Notes under the pieces: generated by a model | What the model was told of the DNA's origin: nothing | Database searches by the model: none | Seen by the model: only the letters and a program-made list of their open reading frames with translations | Assembly (NCBI GenBank): GCA_002946415.1 | Contig: NJPS01000046.1 | Coordinates: 1,116,001-1,180,000 of the forward strand | DNA from: Rutstroemia sp. NJR-2017a BVV2 | Lineage: Eukaryota; Ascomycota; Leotiomycetes; Helotiales; Rutstroemiaceae | Length of the DNA: 64,000 nucleotides | Direction of reading: 5' to 3' | Made by a program: the position numbers and the translations under genes | Part shown: positions 43,245-55,817 of the stretch, piece by piece | Layout of the letters: each line of letters begins with the position of its first letter | How positions within the stretch are numbered: position 1 is the first letter of the stretch

Positions 43245-45681
43245 CCATGCGATTTGAATGAATATTAATGCGGCAATTATTTTAACATTTGCATATTCCT
43301 GCAATTTAGCGAAAAACTGGAGCAATAACTGGGTGATCTTGTGCCTACTGCATCGCATACGAATGGACAACGTTTTGTATCTTTTACATACCATGACTGA
43401 ATACCATGAACGATTCACTGGAAGGGGACGAATTTATGGTGTTTAATTCAACATTTGACTGGAGGAGAAGAACGCGGGGAGGAATGGATTATTATATCGT
43501 TTGTGAAGAGATGGCGCAACTGGAGCGAATTACATAACTGCTTACCAAAGCTTTATGATCAGGAGAGATGGGGAGTTCGTGTTGCCTTTTACGTATTATG
43601 TCGTCCTAGACTTGGGGCTTGGTAAAGGACGGATGGATGAATGGACGGATGGATCATGCGATCTAGTGATATCAGTTGAAGGGTCTTGTCAAAATCAACG
43701 TGGTTTATATTTTTTCACTTTCCCGACTCTTTTTCCTTCGATATCATATCTTATTTGCATATGCGTGCGCGATTTTATGGAGCGGGTGCTGGAGCTGGGT
43801 AGGGAGTTTTCGAATTCGTTCTTCTCTTTTTGCTTACTTTGCATACGTGGGATGGCGACTGTCTTTTTTTAGGGAGGGGGGAGAGACGAAGAGGCATGAG
43901 GTGCATATTTTTTGATATTTTTTAAAGTCATGCTTAGTTTAATGGTGTGGTTGGTGGGTGGGTCGCTGGCTGCTGTATGGATGTGATGTGTGTGTTTTGC
44001 GTGTTGGAGAGATGGGATGCTTGGTGTTAGATACCTACTGTGAAAGTGAAAGTGAAGAAAGGGGGAAGGAAAAGGAAAACGAGGACTCGGGAGATGGAAA
44101 TGGAAACGGAAATAGGAGGGTAAGGTACATATATATGTATATATAACCGGTGATAGAACAGACCAGGCCAAACGGACAAATGGAAATGTGATCACAAGAA
44201 GAAAGAACACGGCGGCGACCTTTCACTGTCTTTGCTTAACAAATATGTGCATGTCTGTTTTGTGTCGTAAGATGCATCTGCCCTCAGCCTATATGGACTA
44301 GACTATGCATGTATGCACACCTGCATGCATGGCCTCGTGATGAGGTGACGAATTGCCCACTCAGTAGGTTGGGTTAGGTATGCGTGTGTGCGTAAGTGCA
44401 TGAACGATAGCAAGAAGTCCACGCAAGAATACATGTAACCCCACACGAGACTGCAGCGATAGGGTATAGTACGATACGATGCGGCTGGGTACGGTGCAGT
44501 ACAGTAAAGTACTTAGGAGAGGTTGATAAACTCCCAGCAAGCAGAAAACGCTCAGACGGCACTGACCCATCCGTCTATTGCTTCACTCATATGCATAGTT
44601 CCTCTCATTCATTCGCTATAGGCCATAGTCCAACGGAGAACACATCCAAGGCAAGGGAATCTCAAAAAATCCAAACCATCACACAATCCCACTCGTTTCC
44701 TTGATATCAATCTCTAGCCTAACTTCCACCTCTCCTACTTAACTTTCGATTTCCCCCTTGACTTTGTTTGTAGAGAGAGTACAGAAACAAGCAGCTACTT
44801 GGTCTTCTTCTCTTCTTTTCTGCTACTGATACTTTTGAGGCGGAAGGAAGTAAACAGATATAATTCCTGTCTATATCGTATATGAAATACTAGATCTCTC
44901 TCTTTATTCATCTGATCCCTACCGAGAAGGAAGAAAGAAGGAAATTCAAATAGGAGGAGTTAGAGTATATGTATAATAAGTAAAATATAATTACATAGAA
45001 GTACACAAGAATGAAGAGAACACATCGAATTCGGAAAGCCCCCAAAAGAAGATCCAATCTCTCAGACGAATTAATGAAGAAAAAAGAATAAGAATTTAAA
45101 AAGACTGCTTATATATGCAGTGCAATCAGATATGGTATCTCAACTAACATCCCCTCTTGCTCCTTTTCCTTCCCTCCAATGCAAATGCAACATACTAACT
45201 TATTAGACTAGCTATACCTCCCCAATGCCGCCCTCCTCCTTGCCTTTCTTTCACATATCCATTCTTTCCTTCTTCCATCCATCCATCCATCCATCCGTAC
45301 ATCATGATTAGGCAAAACCGCAGGCCAAAAAGTGCAGCAAACCACAAGCAAGCAAGCGAGCAAACACCAAAGCCCCTTTTCCCTTACATGATTAAACTAA
45401 TCCATCCATCCATTCCCACCTATCCTCCTCCCATCCTTCTAATGAAACACATATGACAAAAAGAAAAAGATCCAAATGAGTGGGCGCAATGCAATACGAC
45501 TGATATATATATAAAAAAGCCGAGGGTAATATTAACAAGAGTACTAATTTTGGAAACGGAGCTTTCGAAGTTATCCATTTCGTTTTTTGAACTAAAAGAA
45601 GTGAAGAAGAGAAAAAAGAAAAGGGAATTATTCAAGAGAGCGTGACGATTAGGTGTGGATTATTATTAACATGCCAGTTGA
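43245..45681. other. Long convergent intergenic region
   Basis: About 2.4 kb between the 3' ends of DMA1 and the ADF-H gene. It holds palindromic GCATGCAT-type words near 44305-44335, AT-rich blocks (44930-45120) and an ATCC repeat at 45275-45296. I find no gene; open frames over 43555-44226 are low complexity on both strands. Confidence 0.4.
45275..45296. repeat. (ATCC)n microsatellite
   Basis: Five to six CCAT units in noncoding sequence downstream of the ADF-H gene. Confidence 0.8.
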
Positions 45682-48600
45682 TTAGGCTGCCCAGTGGAGA
45701 TGGGCTTCTCGTAACACTATTGAACATCGTTAGCATGTATGCATGTGAAGTAAAGAGATGTGTGAGATCAAAACTTACCACTTAGAACATGTGTCTGACC
45801 GGATCGATCCTCGCAAGCAATTTGTAACTCGCCGCCATCTAAGAAGCCTAGTACGATACTATTTGGGAGTTCTTGGATGTCGATATCTGGGATGATAGGC
45901 GATCTGAATTCGCTGAGATGGAATCTGCGCATTCCGCCGCCCTTTTCTTTACCGGCTGTAAGGACTAGTAGTCCTTGCGAGTCGAGGGCCATCGATCTTC
46001 GTTTCCATAACAAGCTGTCGGGGAACTGAACATTTACGTCACCAAGATCAGTTGTGGTTGTTGGTGATGGCGCCTCAGAAGTTTGAGGTGGGAGAGAAGT
46101 GGTTCCTGGTTCAGGGAATACAGGGGGTTCTGATTCTTCGCGAACAGTAGGTGAGATGGCGTGTGCAATGGCTTTACGACCCGAAGAGAGCGAAGAGGAC
46201 ATTCGCTTCATCATGCGACTTGCACGATTCGATTTCTTTTCGGACTTTTCGTCATTGGTCGAGGATGATGAGCCATCGGTAGGAGGTGGCGATAGCTCAT
46301 TGTATTCACGGCTAGTGTGACTACTTATCGAGAGAGGGCGTGATTTGGTGATAGGGGAGGTCACGTGGGTTGACGGTGACTTTGAAGGAGACATGGTGGA
46401 TGGAGAAGAAGCAGAGGGTTCAATAGTTGTGGAGCGTCGACGCTCAGCAAATGATGATCGGCGATCATTAATTAGATCTTTGACAACAGTAATTGATGAT
46501 CTTCGCTCCTTATCCTTGCTAGTTGTCGCAGCGCTTTTGGAGGATGTTGAAAGTCGCCTTTCACTGATGATTTCTTTTGGAGAACTTGCTGACGCCTTCT
46601 GGTGATCTATGATCAGCGGCGACTCTTTCAAGGCGAGTGGGGTGAAGTCGGAAGGATCTTTGCCAGTTTCTGGCATTTGAGGGAATAGCTGATATGGATC
46701 TCTAATGATACGAGCGGTAACCGAAACTGACTCGGAGCGAGACAGAGAAGTCTTCATATCTTGTCCAGATGTAGGTTTTAGAGTATCTCCGTGTGTCTGG
46801 AAAGAGCTCGATCGACCGCGCCCTTTAGGTACATCAGGAGAAGCATCTCGAGATACATTGGACGGCGTAACATTCTTGGTAAGGGATGTCGTTCGCTCCG
46901 CAACCGAAGGTGTTCTTGTTGGAGGAAGAACGCTGCTTCTTCGCACCGAGAAAAACGCAGGTGAAGCTGTAGGAGCCGGTCCTGGGGTGGTAGCAGCAGC
47001 TTCGGGCATTAGGGTTGTTAGCTTCTCAAGAGCCTTGATTCTCTGAGAAACACCAGAGCCGACATTGATCTTCTTGCTGACCACTGGCTTCGAAACAGGC
47101 TGTTGACTGATGCGATTAAGGAAATTGGCTGAAGCAGAAACAGGTCTGGATACAGGTCGCGCGCCTCCGGGCTGAGCATTCAGTAACTCAGAATCAGGTC
47201 TGGCCGATTGTAACGGGTTTGAGACGGTTCGCGAAAACTTGTTTTCTGGTTTCGTCGTCCTTGGGAATACAGGACTCACAGGAGACTTGGCCACAGACAT
47301 GGGTTTCGCATCTTGGAATACAGCGGATTGAAGCTCATCCATAAGTTCATCATCGGAAGAGAAATTATCATCCGTGTTCGCAGCACTACGGTCCGCATCA
47401 AAATCGGTCCTGATTGGCTCGATGGACTTCCTAGATATCCTCTTTTTGCTTGTTGGTCCGCTGGTAGCCTCGAACGGACTGCCTAGTAACTTCTTCTCCA
47501 ACGCATTAGGAGCAGGCTCGCTTTCCGAGCCTGGTAATGGATCCATCTTAGATTCTTGTGTCGATGCACTCTCCGTCCTTGCGTCTAACGATGGCGCATT
47601 GGCTTCACTCCCGCCAGATGGTTCCCCGTGAGCGATTGAAGAGTTATTTTGCTCAGTCAAAGGCGCAGTTTGTTGGTCATCATTTGTGGCAGTGATTGTA
47701 GGAAGGTTTGCATGGAGAGCTTCTTTTGCGCTTTTGGACTCGGCTTTTGATGGAGCTGCTTCTTGAACTGTTTCGTCAGTAGAATCTGAGATGGAGGATG
47801 CCCTTGTCGATTCTGCTTTCTCTGATGCGGCTATAGGGGATGCCGGATATGAATCAATTCTTGTGGCGTCTGACTCGTCTGTTCTCATAGTGGAGCTGCT
47901 GTCAAGCGCAACGGTCGAGTCGTCCGCTTTTGCCATATCGGTCAACATAGCTAAAGTATCGTGGATCTCTTGTGGCGTTCCTTGTGGTACTCCCGGATTT
48001 AGACTAGGGGATATCGCAAGGGTTGTGGCAGAGGTTGGGGATTTAGGGGCGGATTCAGAAGGCGATGTTGTAACTGGAGCACTAAGTTGTTTTTTCCGCA
48101 ATTCCATAGCCTTCATAAGCCTCGCCTTCTCTGGGGTTATTGTTGGAACCTTAGTCGTAGCTGTTGATTTTGTTGAGATTGTAGATCGAATGGAGACTCC
48201 TGAGCTGGTATTCGGTCGACTGTTGCTTGTTTGGGGTTGTGAGGGGTAGATTGTAGACAAGTTTCCATTCTCTAGTATCGGAGGTGGTGGCAATATCATG
48301 CTTGGAGGTTCCCCAGAATCTTGTGAACTGAGTTTCCCCTTCTCCTTTTTTGACCCCTTTGTGGAAAATATTTTTAGACCTTGTGGAAGCGTTGAAACAG
48401 GGCGGTAGGTAGATGTTCCAGCCGCAATATGTGCTTTGGCGGTATCAAGAGAAGGGCGAGGGCCAAGTTTTATTTTTCGTTTCCCGTATGAGCCGTAGGA
48501 GGTTAAGCTGTATAGATCAGGGCGCGCAGATTGTGAGGATGTTCGAGGGATTTCGTCAATTGTTGTGATTTGTGGAGGTGATCCAACTTCACTTTCGCGC

Positions 48601-49456
48601 GTCTCCCTTGGAGGCGGCGGAGAGGTGTCAAGATCAAGACCCAAAGGTCCTCTGGGACGTGGAGGAGAGGTTTCGAGATTGCTATCCGTTTCTGTGGTCA
48701 GGGAAGGGTAAGTATTCGAATTCGGCAAATCTAGCGGTGTAGTGGTCGGATCAACTGTTGGCTGTGCTTCTGGTGTCAAGCCAGTAGTCTGCGCCGTAGG
48801 GGGACGCTCCTCCTGAACTGTGGATTGCCTATTTATTTTGCTATCCTCCTCCTCATCTTCTGCAATTTCCATCAAACGACGCCGGCGAAGAGAACTTGTG
48901 GACGAGGAGATGGATCCCGACGCAGTATGTAATGAGCAAGCCGCAGAAAGGGTCGTATCACGCAGCTCTTTCGAGTCTGTTATTTCGAATGTAGTATCGT
49001 GTGGAGCAAACTTTTCCGTAACAGCATTAAAATGCACAGTGACGCGAGCTATCATGTTATTAGACAATTGTTTTCTCCCAAGATGAAAATTTTGGGCGGG
49101 ATCGACAAGGGAGCCCACCTTGAACCAGTCTTGAGCATCCATCTGGTACATATTTGATGACTACGTTCCGCCGCCTATACCGAAGAAATCCAAACAGCGG
49201 TGATGGTTCCTCATATTGGCCGATTGCATTTCTTATTTCCACAATTCCTCCATTACCACGCCCCATCAATTCTATTTCGTCCCGGGAAGCATATTTTAGG
49301 AGGAACCTGCGGAGAAGAAGCACAACAACATCAGTCGCCGCATACCAAAACAAACATGAATCTTGTAGATGTATAGACATACCATCCTCCCGGCTCTCCT
49401 ACCGCAGCATCGTATGCCTCTTTGACCTTCGCGTCGTCCAAGCCATTCAGCGACAT
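45682..49456 (-). CDS. Large ADF-H (cofilin/coactosin-like) domain protein
   Basis: A conserved Pezizomycotina protein that starts with an actin-depolymerising-factor-homology domain and is otherwise mostly disordered; an actin-patch or cortical role is inferred from the domain. Four exons, 49456-49383, 49306-49119, 49048-45779 and 45716-45682, give 1188 residues. The N-terminal domain (about 1-135) reads MSLNGLDDAKVKEAYDAAVG, then WFLLKYASRDEIELMGRG, FLRYRRRNVVIKYVPDGCSR and ARVTVHFNAVTEKF. The long middle is Ser/Pro/Thr-rich with a conserved helix ARLMKAMELRKKQL and another VSQRIKALEKL. The C-terminal 90 residues form a folded beta-rich block (SLLWKRRSMALDSQGLLVL, then NSIVLGFLDGGELQIACEDR) that looks PH-like. 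The last exon adds only about 12 residues after GQTHVLS and ends at TAA 45682. Confidence 0.85.
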
Positions 49457-52400
49457 TGCCTTCTGGTCCTTCCTCAGTATTCAGTCGATCAGATACTACT
49501 GCCGTTCGTCCAGTCTATACCATTCAGTTCAGGGGTAGTTGTATCGGTACATGATATAATGTAATTGCAGCTCACCTGCGCTCAAGCAGAATGAAATGCG
49601 ATTGAAGCCAAAAGAGTGGCAGATCCCAATGCTTGGCCAAAATCGAAAGGAAGGCAAGGAAAAGGCAGGATATGATGCTGGCGCAAGGAACTGTCGCGTT
49701 GATTGATGTATAGTAGTTAGTTACAGTTTTTTATCGGAAATTATTATCTTTCCAGAATGCGACGACTGAAATGGGGGGCTGTTCGCGCTTATGCCCCTCT
49801 AGCCGCGAAGTGAAGATCCCAAGGTACCGATATTAGCAGCTATGCAGGAGTGCCGGTGGGATATATGTACTTGAAGCTATTGACAGCGACAACACGAACG
49901 GATGTTTACAATAAGAAGAAGCAAGGTTAATCGATGCTGTTGGGAGATGATGAGTGCCCTCCCACATTTTCCCCAAATTTCCCACCTTTTTCCACATCCA
50001 GTCCTACGCATATGCATTGTCCATGAGACTGCAAATGTAACAGTAGGCCGTGGGTAAGTTTGGACCCTTCCCGCACAGATGGACAAACCGACGAATAGGA
50101 ACGTCGCATCCCGACAAAACTGTCAGTCAACTCCTGCTACTGAGAGATATCCTCGTGAAATGGTTGGTGTATAGCTCTTTTTTGTCTTCACTAACCAACT
50201 TAACTGTCCTGTGGAATAAAACTTTCATCTGTGGTATTAATGTTGCCAGCACTTCCTGTGTTTCTGTTTTGTCGTCATTTCATGGGCTAGAGATCTACAA
50301 TAAAACACCATGGGTGATTTGTCAATTCTTAATTTGTTTCATTTCTCAACCGATCCACCTCTTTGCTCCGAACTTCATCTTTCTGTTTGCAGCTGGGATG
50401 ATTCCGCAAGCAAATATTCGGACGATGGATGCCCTCATTTTATTGGTGAGCTGATGCGAATGCTCGTGCGTGCAGTACGGAGTATATATCCGACCAAGGC
50501 GTAACCCCTTTCTCTCAACGTGCCAAAGCGTAACTAAGTCAGCTGAAAGACGTCGGGACGACATTGATTGGTAAGTGTCACTTGTAGCCACCCACCCTAT
50601 ATATTTTACAACATCAAAATACAAAGCGATTTTGCCAAAGCAGATGAAGTTCTCCTCTTCTCAAAAAATTTGTCCTGGTAGGATCCCAAGTGAGGATTCA
50701 ATGGGGTGAACGTGGCATCATAACAAAAGCGAAGCTAATTGGCGGAATACACACGGGATGCCGAGGTAGTAACCCAGCAAGTACAAATCCTCAAGGAGGA
50801 ATTCTGAAGCTGTATCAGTTAAAATTGTTTCGGTGGGCTTAAACGATTTGCATGATGTAGGAGGGGATGCTGCAAGTTCGCGATGAGCTTGAGTTGCTTA
50901 TCAGCAATCTCCGCTTTCATCTACATCTCTCCTGCCTTGCCTGTTCATAAGCAGCTTCGCTGCGATCTGCCCATTTTTCTTCGGGTTCGAAATGTCCGTC
51001 ATGCGGGCGCAACATTACTTTTACCCCTGTAAACAAGTCCCAGTAAATGCACATCTGAATGCAGCAGAAAGCTCATTGCACTTCTTGCTGGGATGTAACG
51101 CATTCTTGATCTGATCCGAGTTGATCTCCCCTTTCCTTGTTCCTTCACCTCTTCAACAGCATTAGCAAGTAGGTCGGCGAGCTGTTCGTTTGTCTTTGAA
51201 CCCCAGGTGAAGGATGTTCTCCTCATGGTCCGGAGCATCGCGGTCCGCAATATATTCAGGTATATAGTACTTATTACCGTCTCAATCCTCATCTCCACTG
51301 ATATCCTCCCGCTTGCGTTTTGTACTTCTAGTTTGCGCCTTCGTTAATCTTGGGGAAGTTGGCTTTTTTGAATTGTATGATGCCCTGACAGTGATAAATT
51401 AGTTAATTAGAAGTAGAGGTTAAGAAGAACTTACGTTGATGATTTTGAAATCGAAGATATCAAACAATTTGCTGTTTTCCCTTCTTATTTTCGAGCTACA
51501 TGTCAAGAGAGTGAACCACTCCTCCCTAGTAGGCCTACTATTCCTCGCCCTCTGCAAAATGAATCAAATAGGGACCTTAAACATCCAGTGGCGACTCGGA
51601 GCCTTTTATGCTTCTTTCTTCCCTTGCGGTCTAGAGCTACTAGCTGTTGCTGTTGCTTGGGCCGTTTGTGCTGTCTTTGGAATGGAAACAAGTTGATAGC
51701 CATTATCGGAACCGTCGTCTACGTAGTAGTTCCAATGGATACTGGTGCTTAACGTAGATTTTCTTACTACTTGTTTTCCATGTAGTATAGGCGGAGCCGG
51801 ATTTGCTAGCAAAGCTTGCTTCTCGCATATAAGTTGACGTGGATGCCAGTGCTCGGTACAGATTTTCAGGCAGTTTGTAACGTTCGGTGTCTCTGTATAC
51901 GAGGTAAGCTTTGGTCTCTTGTACTCAAACCGCGGGGAGAAGGGTGGTACATTTGTCACATGTAAAGTTCTTGGTCGCGCTGCTATAGTTCCCTGCTTGT
52001 TAGAAGTATTCGTCTTGGCTCTTAGGATCTTTACACTTGCCTCTGGTTTCGGCTCTGAAGTATTCTGGCCTCCGCAAAACCCTAGCTTTAAGATTTGGAT
52101 CCTGTCCATTCGATATCCCGCATCTCATCACACACATCGTTCTTGGTGCGTCCAACGGGTTTTCCACAATGCATGCATGAAGTGTTTGCTGGGACTATTT
52201 ACAGCCCCAGTTTCAACGCGTACTCGGCCAGTGCAGTTCTGCATTCGGTTTTGATCTAATCCCCTAAAAGCACATTGGTCCTATCAGGCTGCTGGCCTCT
52301 TTTTGACGACTTCAGTAATCCTCAGCTCTGGTTTCTTCATGGGCAGTGCCCTTTCGGCATGAGGAGGATACATTTAACTGTCTCTACACAATCCTTTCCT

Positions 52401-53169
52401 GGCGGATGCATGCGTTACGGAATTGGATATGTGCTTCACTGGTGAAATAACAATAGGGCAGAGTTCTGTCATGGCCTATGACGACTTTGATAACACTTTG
52501 CTAACGGAAAATAAAAAGAAGATGATTTGAGAGAGGGGTAGAAGCTGCTGATAGAGTTAACGGTTTGATGGGGCGCACTGAGTATAGTACTGCAGTTCTG
52601 AGTTTGCAGGAGGACATGATTTGGGGGGTTCGAAAAGATGGGCTGGTGAACTGTCTAGTATAACAAACATTAACCAACAGGTAATCTACCGCCGCCCACC
52701 ACCACCCGAAAAGAAATTGAGGCGTAGCTATCTGCACGGATTGTGTAGAATACAGTTGATTGTCAAGTTTTCGTTTTTGTGAAAAAATAGTTTAGAGAAG
52801 GCTCTCCGGTGCATGGAACTAGGCTGATGTAGGATAACATTCTGTAGCTAATTATTGTTGCTCAATCAATATCTTAGAAATTTGAGATATTATAGTGATT
52901 CTATCATTCAACTATCTTTGAGGTTATTGTCGGCGCCAGGTCATTTTGCCATGGAGAGGAGGGGTAAAAGTTTTGGGGCACGCGCAGCCTGACGTATAGC
53001 CTTGTAGCCAATGCGGCACTAGTACTAGTGTGGTAACTGCAAAAAAGTCATCTTGCTACAAGAGCACTGCGGCTTACGAAGGAGATAATATCTTAAATTC
53101 ATCAACAACACTTGAGCGCCACTCAAATAACACCACTCTTTACAACTACAATCGCAAGACCTTGCAGCA
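49457..53169. other. Long intergenic region with decayed coding-like pieces
   Basis: About 3.7 kb. The only stretches with protein character lie on the minus strand at 50999-51480 and 51606-52109 (the latter listed separately). The rest (49457-50990 and 52110-53169) shows nothing I can call apart from the promoter of the ADF-H gene on the left and that of TOM22 on the right. Confidence 0.4.
51606..52109 (-). CDS. Hypothetical protein, possibly degraded
   Basis: An open frame of 167 residues starting MDRIQILKLGFCGGQNTSEP with moderately complex sequence throughout, including a SIHWNYYVDDGSDNGYQLVS segment. No family is recognised. Downstream on the same strand, coding-like pieces follow (SKLFDIFDFKIIN|GIIQFKKANFPKIN across a well-formed intron 51385-51434, and TNEQLADLLANAVEEVKEQG near 51130-51190), but they sit in different frames separated by stops. 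I therefore read the whole as a decaying gene, with this frame its longest open part. Confidence 0.3.
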   Translation of the reverse strand: MDRIQILKLGFCGGQNTSEPKPEASVKILRAKTNTSNKQGTIAARPRTLHVTNVPPFSPRFEYKRPKLTSYTETPNVTNCLKICTEHWHPRQLICEKQALLANPAPPILHGKQVVRKSTLSTSIHWNYYVDDGSDNGYQLVSIPKTAQTAQATATASSSRPQGKKEA

Positions 53170-53779
53170 ATGGTTGAATTGACAGAAGTCGAGGATGAGT
53201 CTTTCGAGACGAAGCAAGCTGGTCCATCTGATGACGAGGATTACTATACTGATACCGGTTCGTTCTTTCTGTCGCAGCGCTATGCATATAATCCTAACAA
53301 CCCATAACGCAGACTCTGAGATCTCAAGCGACGGCGAGGACGATGTTGCGGATGAGGAAACATTTACAGATCGGTTATTCGCTCTGAAAGACATAATACC
53401 TGCGACAACTCGATCTTATATTTCCGGCAAGGTCGACACTACCACTAGCTGGGTCAAATCAGGCTTATCATTTGGTGGAAAGACATTATGGGTCGTAAGC
53501 ACGAGCGCTTTACTGTTAGGAGTTCCGTGGGCATTGGCATACGTCGAGGAACAGCAAGTGGTTGAAATGGAGAAGGAAATGAAGATGCGAGAGATGGGAG
53601 GAGAGGTACGTGGATTCCAATCTTTTTCTCACGAAAACATGGGCACTCTCCCCGGATTATGAATTCTTCAACTGCTTCAACTGCTAACGCAAAGGATACA
53701 GCTACTCTCCACAGGAACAGGCACCGCAGGACAAATCAATGCACAATTGGGCGCACAACAAGCAAAGCCGGCGTTGTAG
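53170..53779 (+). CDS. TOM22: Mitochondrial import receptor subunit Tom22
   Basis: Central receptor and organiser of the TOM complex in the outer mitochondrial membrane. Exons 53170-53257, 53313-53605 and 53702-53779 give 152 residues, the usual length for filamentous ascomycetes. The acidic cytosolic N-terminus that binds presequences is clear (DSEISSDGEDDVADEETFTD). It is followed by RLFALKDIIPATTR, the family motif KVDTTTSWVKSGLSFGGK, and a single membrane segment TLWVVSTSALLLGVPWALAY (about 87-106) containing the expected Pro. The short intermembrane tail continues through EMEKEMKMREMGGE and, after the second intron, LLSTGTGTAGQINAQL to KPAL. Splicing at both introns matches the family exactly. 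It is followed by the bestrophin-like gene in the same direction. Confidence 0.94.
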
Positions 53780-54287
53780 TGAACGAATCTGCGATGACAC
53801 TATATGAAATACTGAATTTGATGGCATGGAGTTTTGATAAACATTGTACATCAGTGAGTGGTTTTGAGGGGGTGTATATTCTGACGGGTTTGTGGTCACA
53901 AAACCTATGTTGTATTTCTAGTTCTCTCACCTCATGAACCAAAATTAGTCCTCGGCGGAGAAGATATCCGACAACAATTGCAAGAATCTCACACCAGATG
54001 TTGTCTTTCTAGATGCACTTGGTCAAAGCTCATTGAATTTTTGCAGATATTCCGAGATTGAAGAATTAGCCGCCACTGGCTGCGATCATTCAGACCGTGC
54101 CAGGATCTGATCCCTGCGTTAACTTGCGTTAGTTATCGAGGGCCCACTCTCCCACCCCCCCATAGTCACCTTGTTTCAGTCCAAATGCCATATTAAAGCT
54201 CGTTGACCGCAGCAACAATAACCTCTCCTCTGGTGTTGCAGAAAACTTTCATTTTTGCTTGAACAGGTTCTCCTAACAGCGGCCAAG
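53780..54287. other. Intergenic stretch between TOM22 and the bestrophin-like gene
   Basis: Contains the TOM22 3' region and the promoter of the next gene. No gene seen. Confidence 0.45.
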
Positions 54288-55817
54288 ATGTCTCGCACAC
54301 CACTATTCCTCAGCTTTGGCGCAGACGCAGAACGAAAGCGCCATATGTCGTTCCTACTCGCGAGTTCATCCAGACATAAAGACAGAAGGTGAATAGGACG
54401 GCATACTTCATTCGCGGCGGAAGACTGATGCTTGTGTAGATGGCCTTTGGTTTTGAGGTTTTGGAAGGGTTCTATTCACTCTGGTACATCGCCCAGAATC
54501 TTTTGAGGCAGACGGACAAATCTAACCAACTCCTTGTAGAGGTCCTCTTCCCCGTAGCTATTCTTTCTGCGATTGCTGCCATAGTCGTATATCTCAACCA
54601 ACACATCAGCAGCGACGTTACTCTTCCAACAAGTATTGTAAGTCCATTCTCTTTTACATGTATGTTGGTTGTTGATCCTCTGCCGACCTAAAACATGTCC
54701 CACTTTGACCGTAGTACAAGGTTCCAGATAGTCAGAACTTCACTAACAAGACAAAGGTACCCTCGTTATCCATCGTCGTGGGTTTAGAACTCGTCTTCCG
54801 TAATCAAACAGCCTATAATCGATTTTGGACTGGTCGCCTCCACTTCAGCAGTCTCACGACTTCGATCCGATGCCTCACGCGGCACTTACTCGTACTCGTC
54901 CCTGCGCCAGCTCCTCCTGGATACCAATACGACTCATCGTTTACACAAAATGAAGGAAGCATGGATAGTTCAACATTCAAGGACTTTGATGGCACATCAG
55001 AAGTTCAACCACTCTCTCCAGCGCTAGAAGCAAAAGCCCTCGAGACAATCAAAATATTAATTGCTATGCTGTATACCGTCAAGAATCACTTGCGTGCAGA
55101 TTGGGGAGTGGCACTCAGCCCAGGAACAAGCCTAACTGAAGATGGACAAAATGCTGCGGCAGATGAGTACCAGGAACTATTGCCGCCGGGATTCAAAGGG
55201 CATGAACACATGGGGCTTGGAATGACTTTACAATTGGCCACTTATGTCGAGAAATTCATCAATATTGGCTGCAATCTGTGAGTTTACAAACGATGATCAT
55301 TTTTCATGGCTAATAAAGAACTAGGAACTGGTTCAGTAACTCAGCTTCTTCGCAGATGCTTGCGGAGTTGAATGCACTCATTGCAGCCTATGGTAATATG
55401 GAAGTCATAAGACTGGCTCCAACTCCTGTCGCTCATCTTATCCACTCAAAACAAACCCTGGCGCTTTTTTGCTGCATTCTTCCTTTTGCCATGGCCGCCG
55501 AGATCGGTTGGTGGACAGTTCCACTTGTTGCATTCGTGGCATTTGCGCTTTATGGAATAGGTAAGGACGAGCGGGGCTTACAGCTATAGCGATTTGAACC
55601 TTTTTACTAACTCTCTATAGAACAAATTGCCCAATGGCACGAAGATCCATTTGGCAAAGATAAGATCGACATTAACATGGACGACATTGTGGAAGACTCG
55701 AGGAAAGAAATTGAAGTCATGCTCGGAGCATGGAGAAACCAGGGACTCAGTGGAAAGGGACTTTTCACACCTAGAACACCATTCACGCCAAGAGCCGATT
55801 ATGGTACTTTGGCCTGA
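54288..55817 (+). CDS. Bestrophin-like (UPF0187) anion-channel family protein
   Basis: A fungal member of the bestrophin/UPF0187 membrane family, some members of which conduct chloride or bicarbonate. Six exons, 54288-54388, 54440-54468, 54540-54637, 54757-55277, 55325-55560 and 55621-55817, give 393 residues. The family core is RRWPLVLRFWKEVLFPVAIL at the first helix, then SLSIVVGLELVFRNQTAYNR with the conserved F-R-N-x-T/S-A/S-Y signature, followed by RFWTGR. A polar loop (about 133-180) precedes a second membrane region with PTPVAHLIHSKQTLALFC and a hydrophobic helix. The C-terminal EQIAQWHEDPFGKDKIDINM includes the E-x-x-x-x-P-F-G-x-D motif typical of the family near its cytosolic end. 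The last residues RTPFTPRADYG are polar. The 29-nt exon 2 is small but needed to keep the frame. Confidence 0.9.

Noticed and set aside
43555..44226. Open frames on both strands downstream of DMA1
   Set aside because: They are low complexity (GGAAA/TTTCC-rich), overlap one another, and lie in a convergent 3' region.
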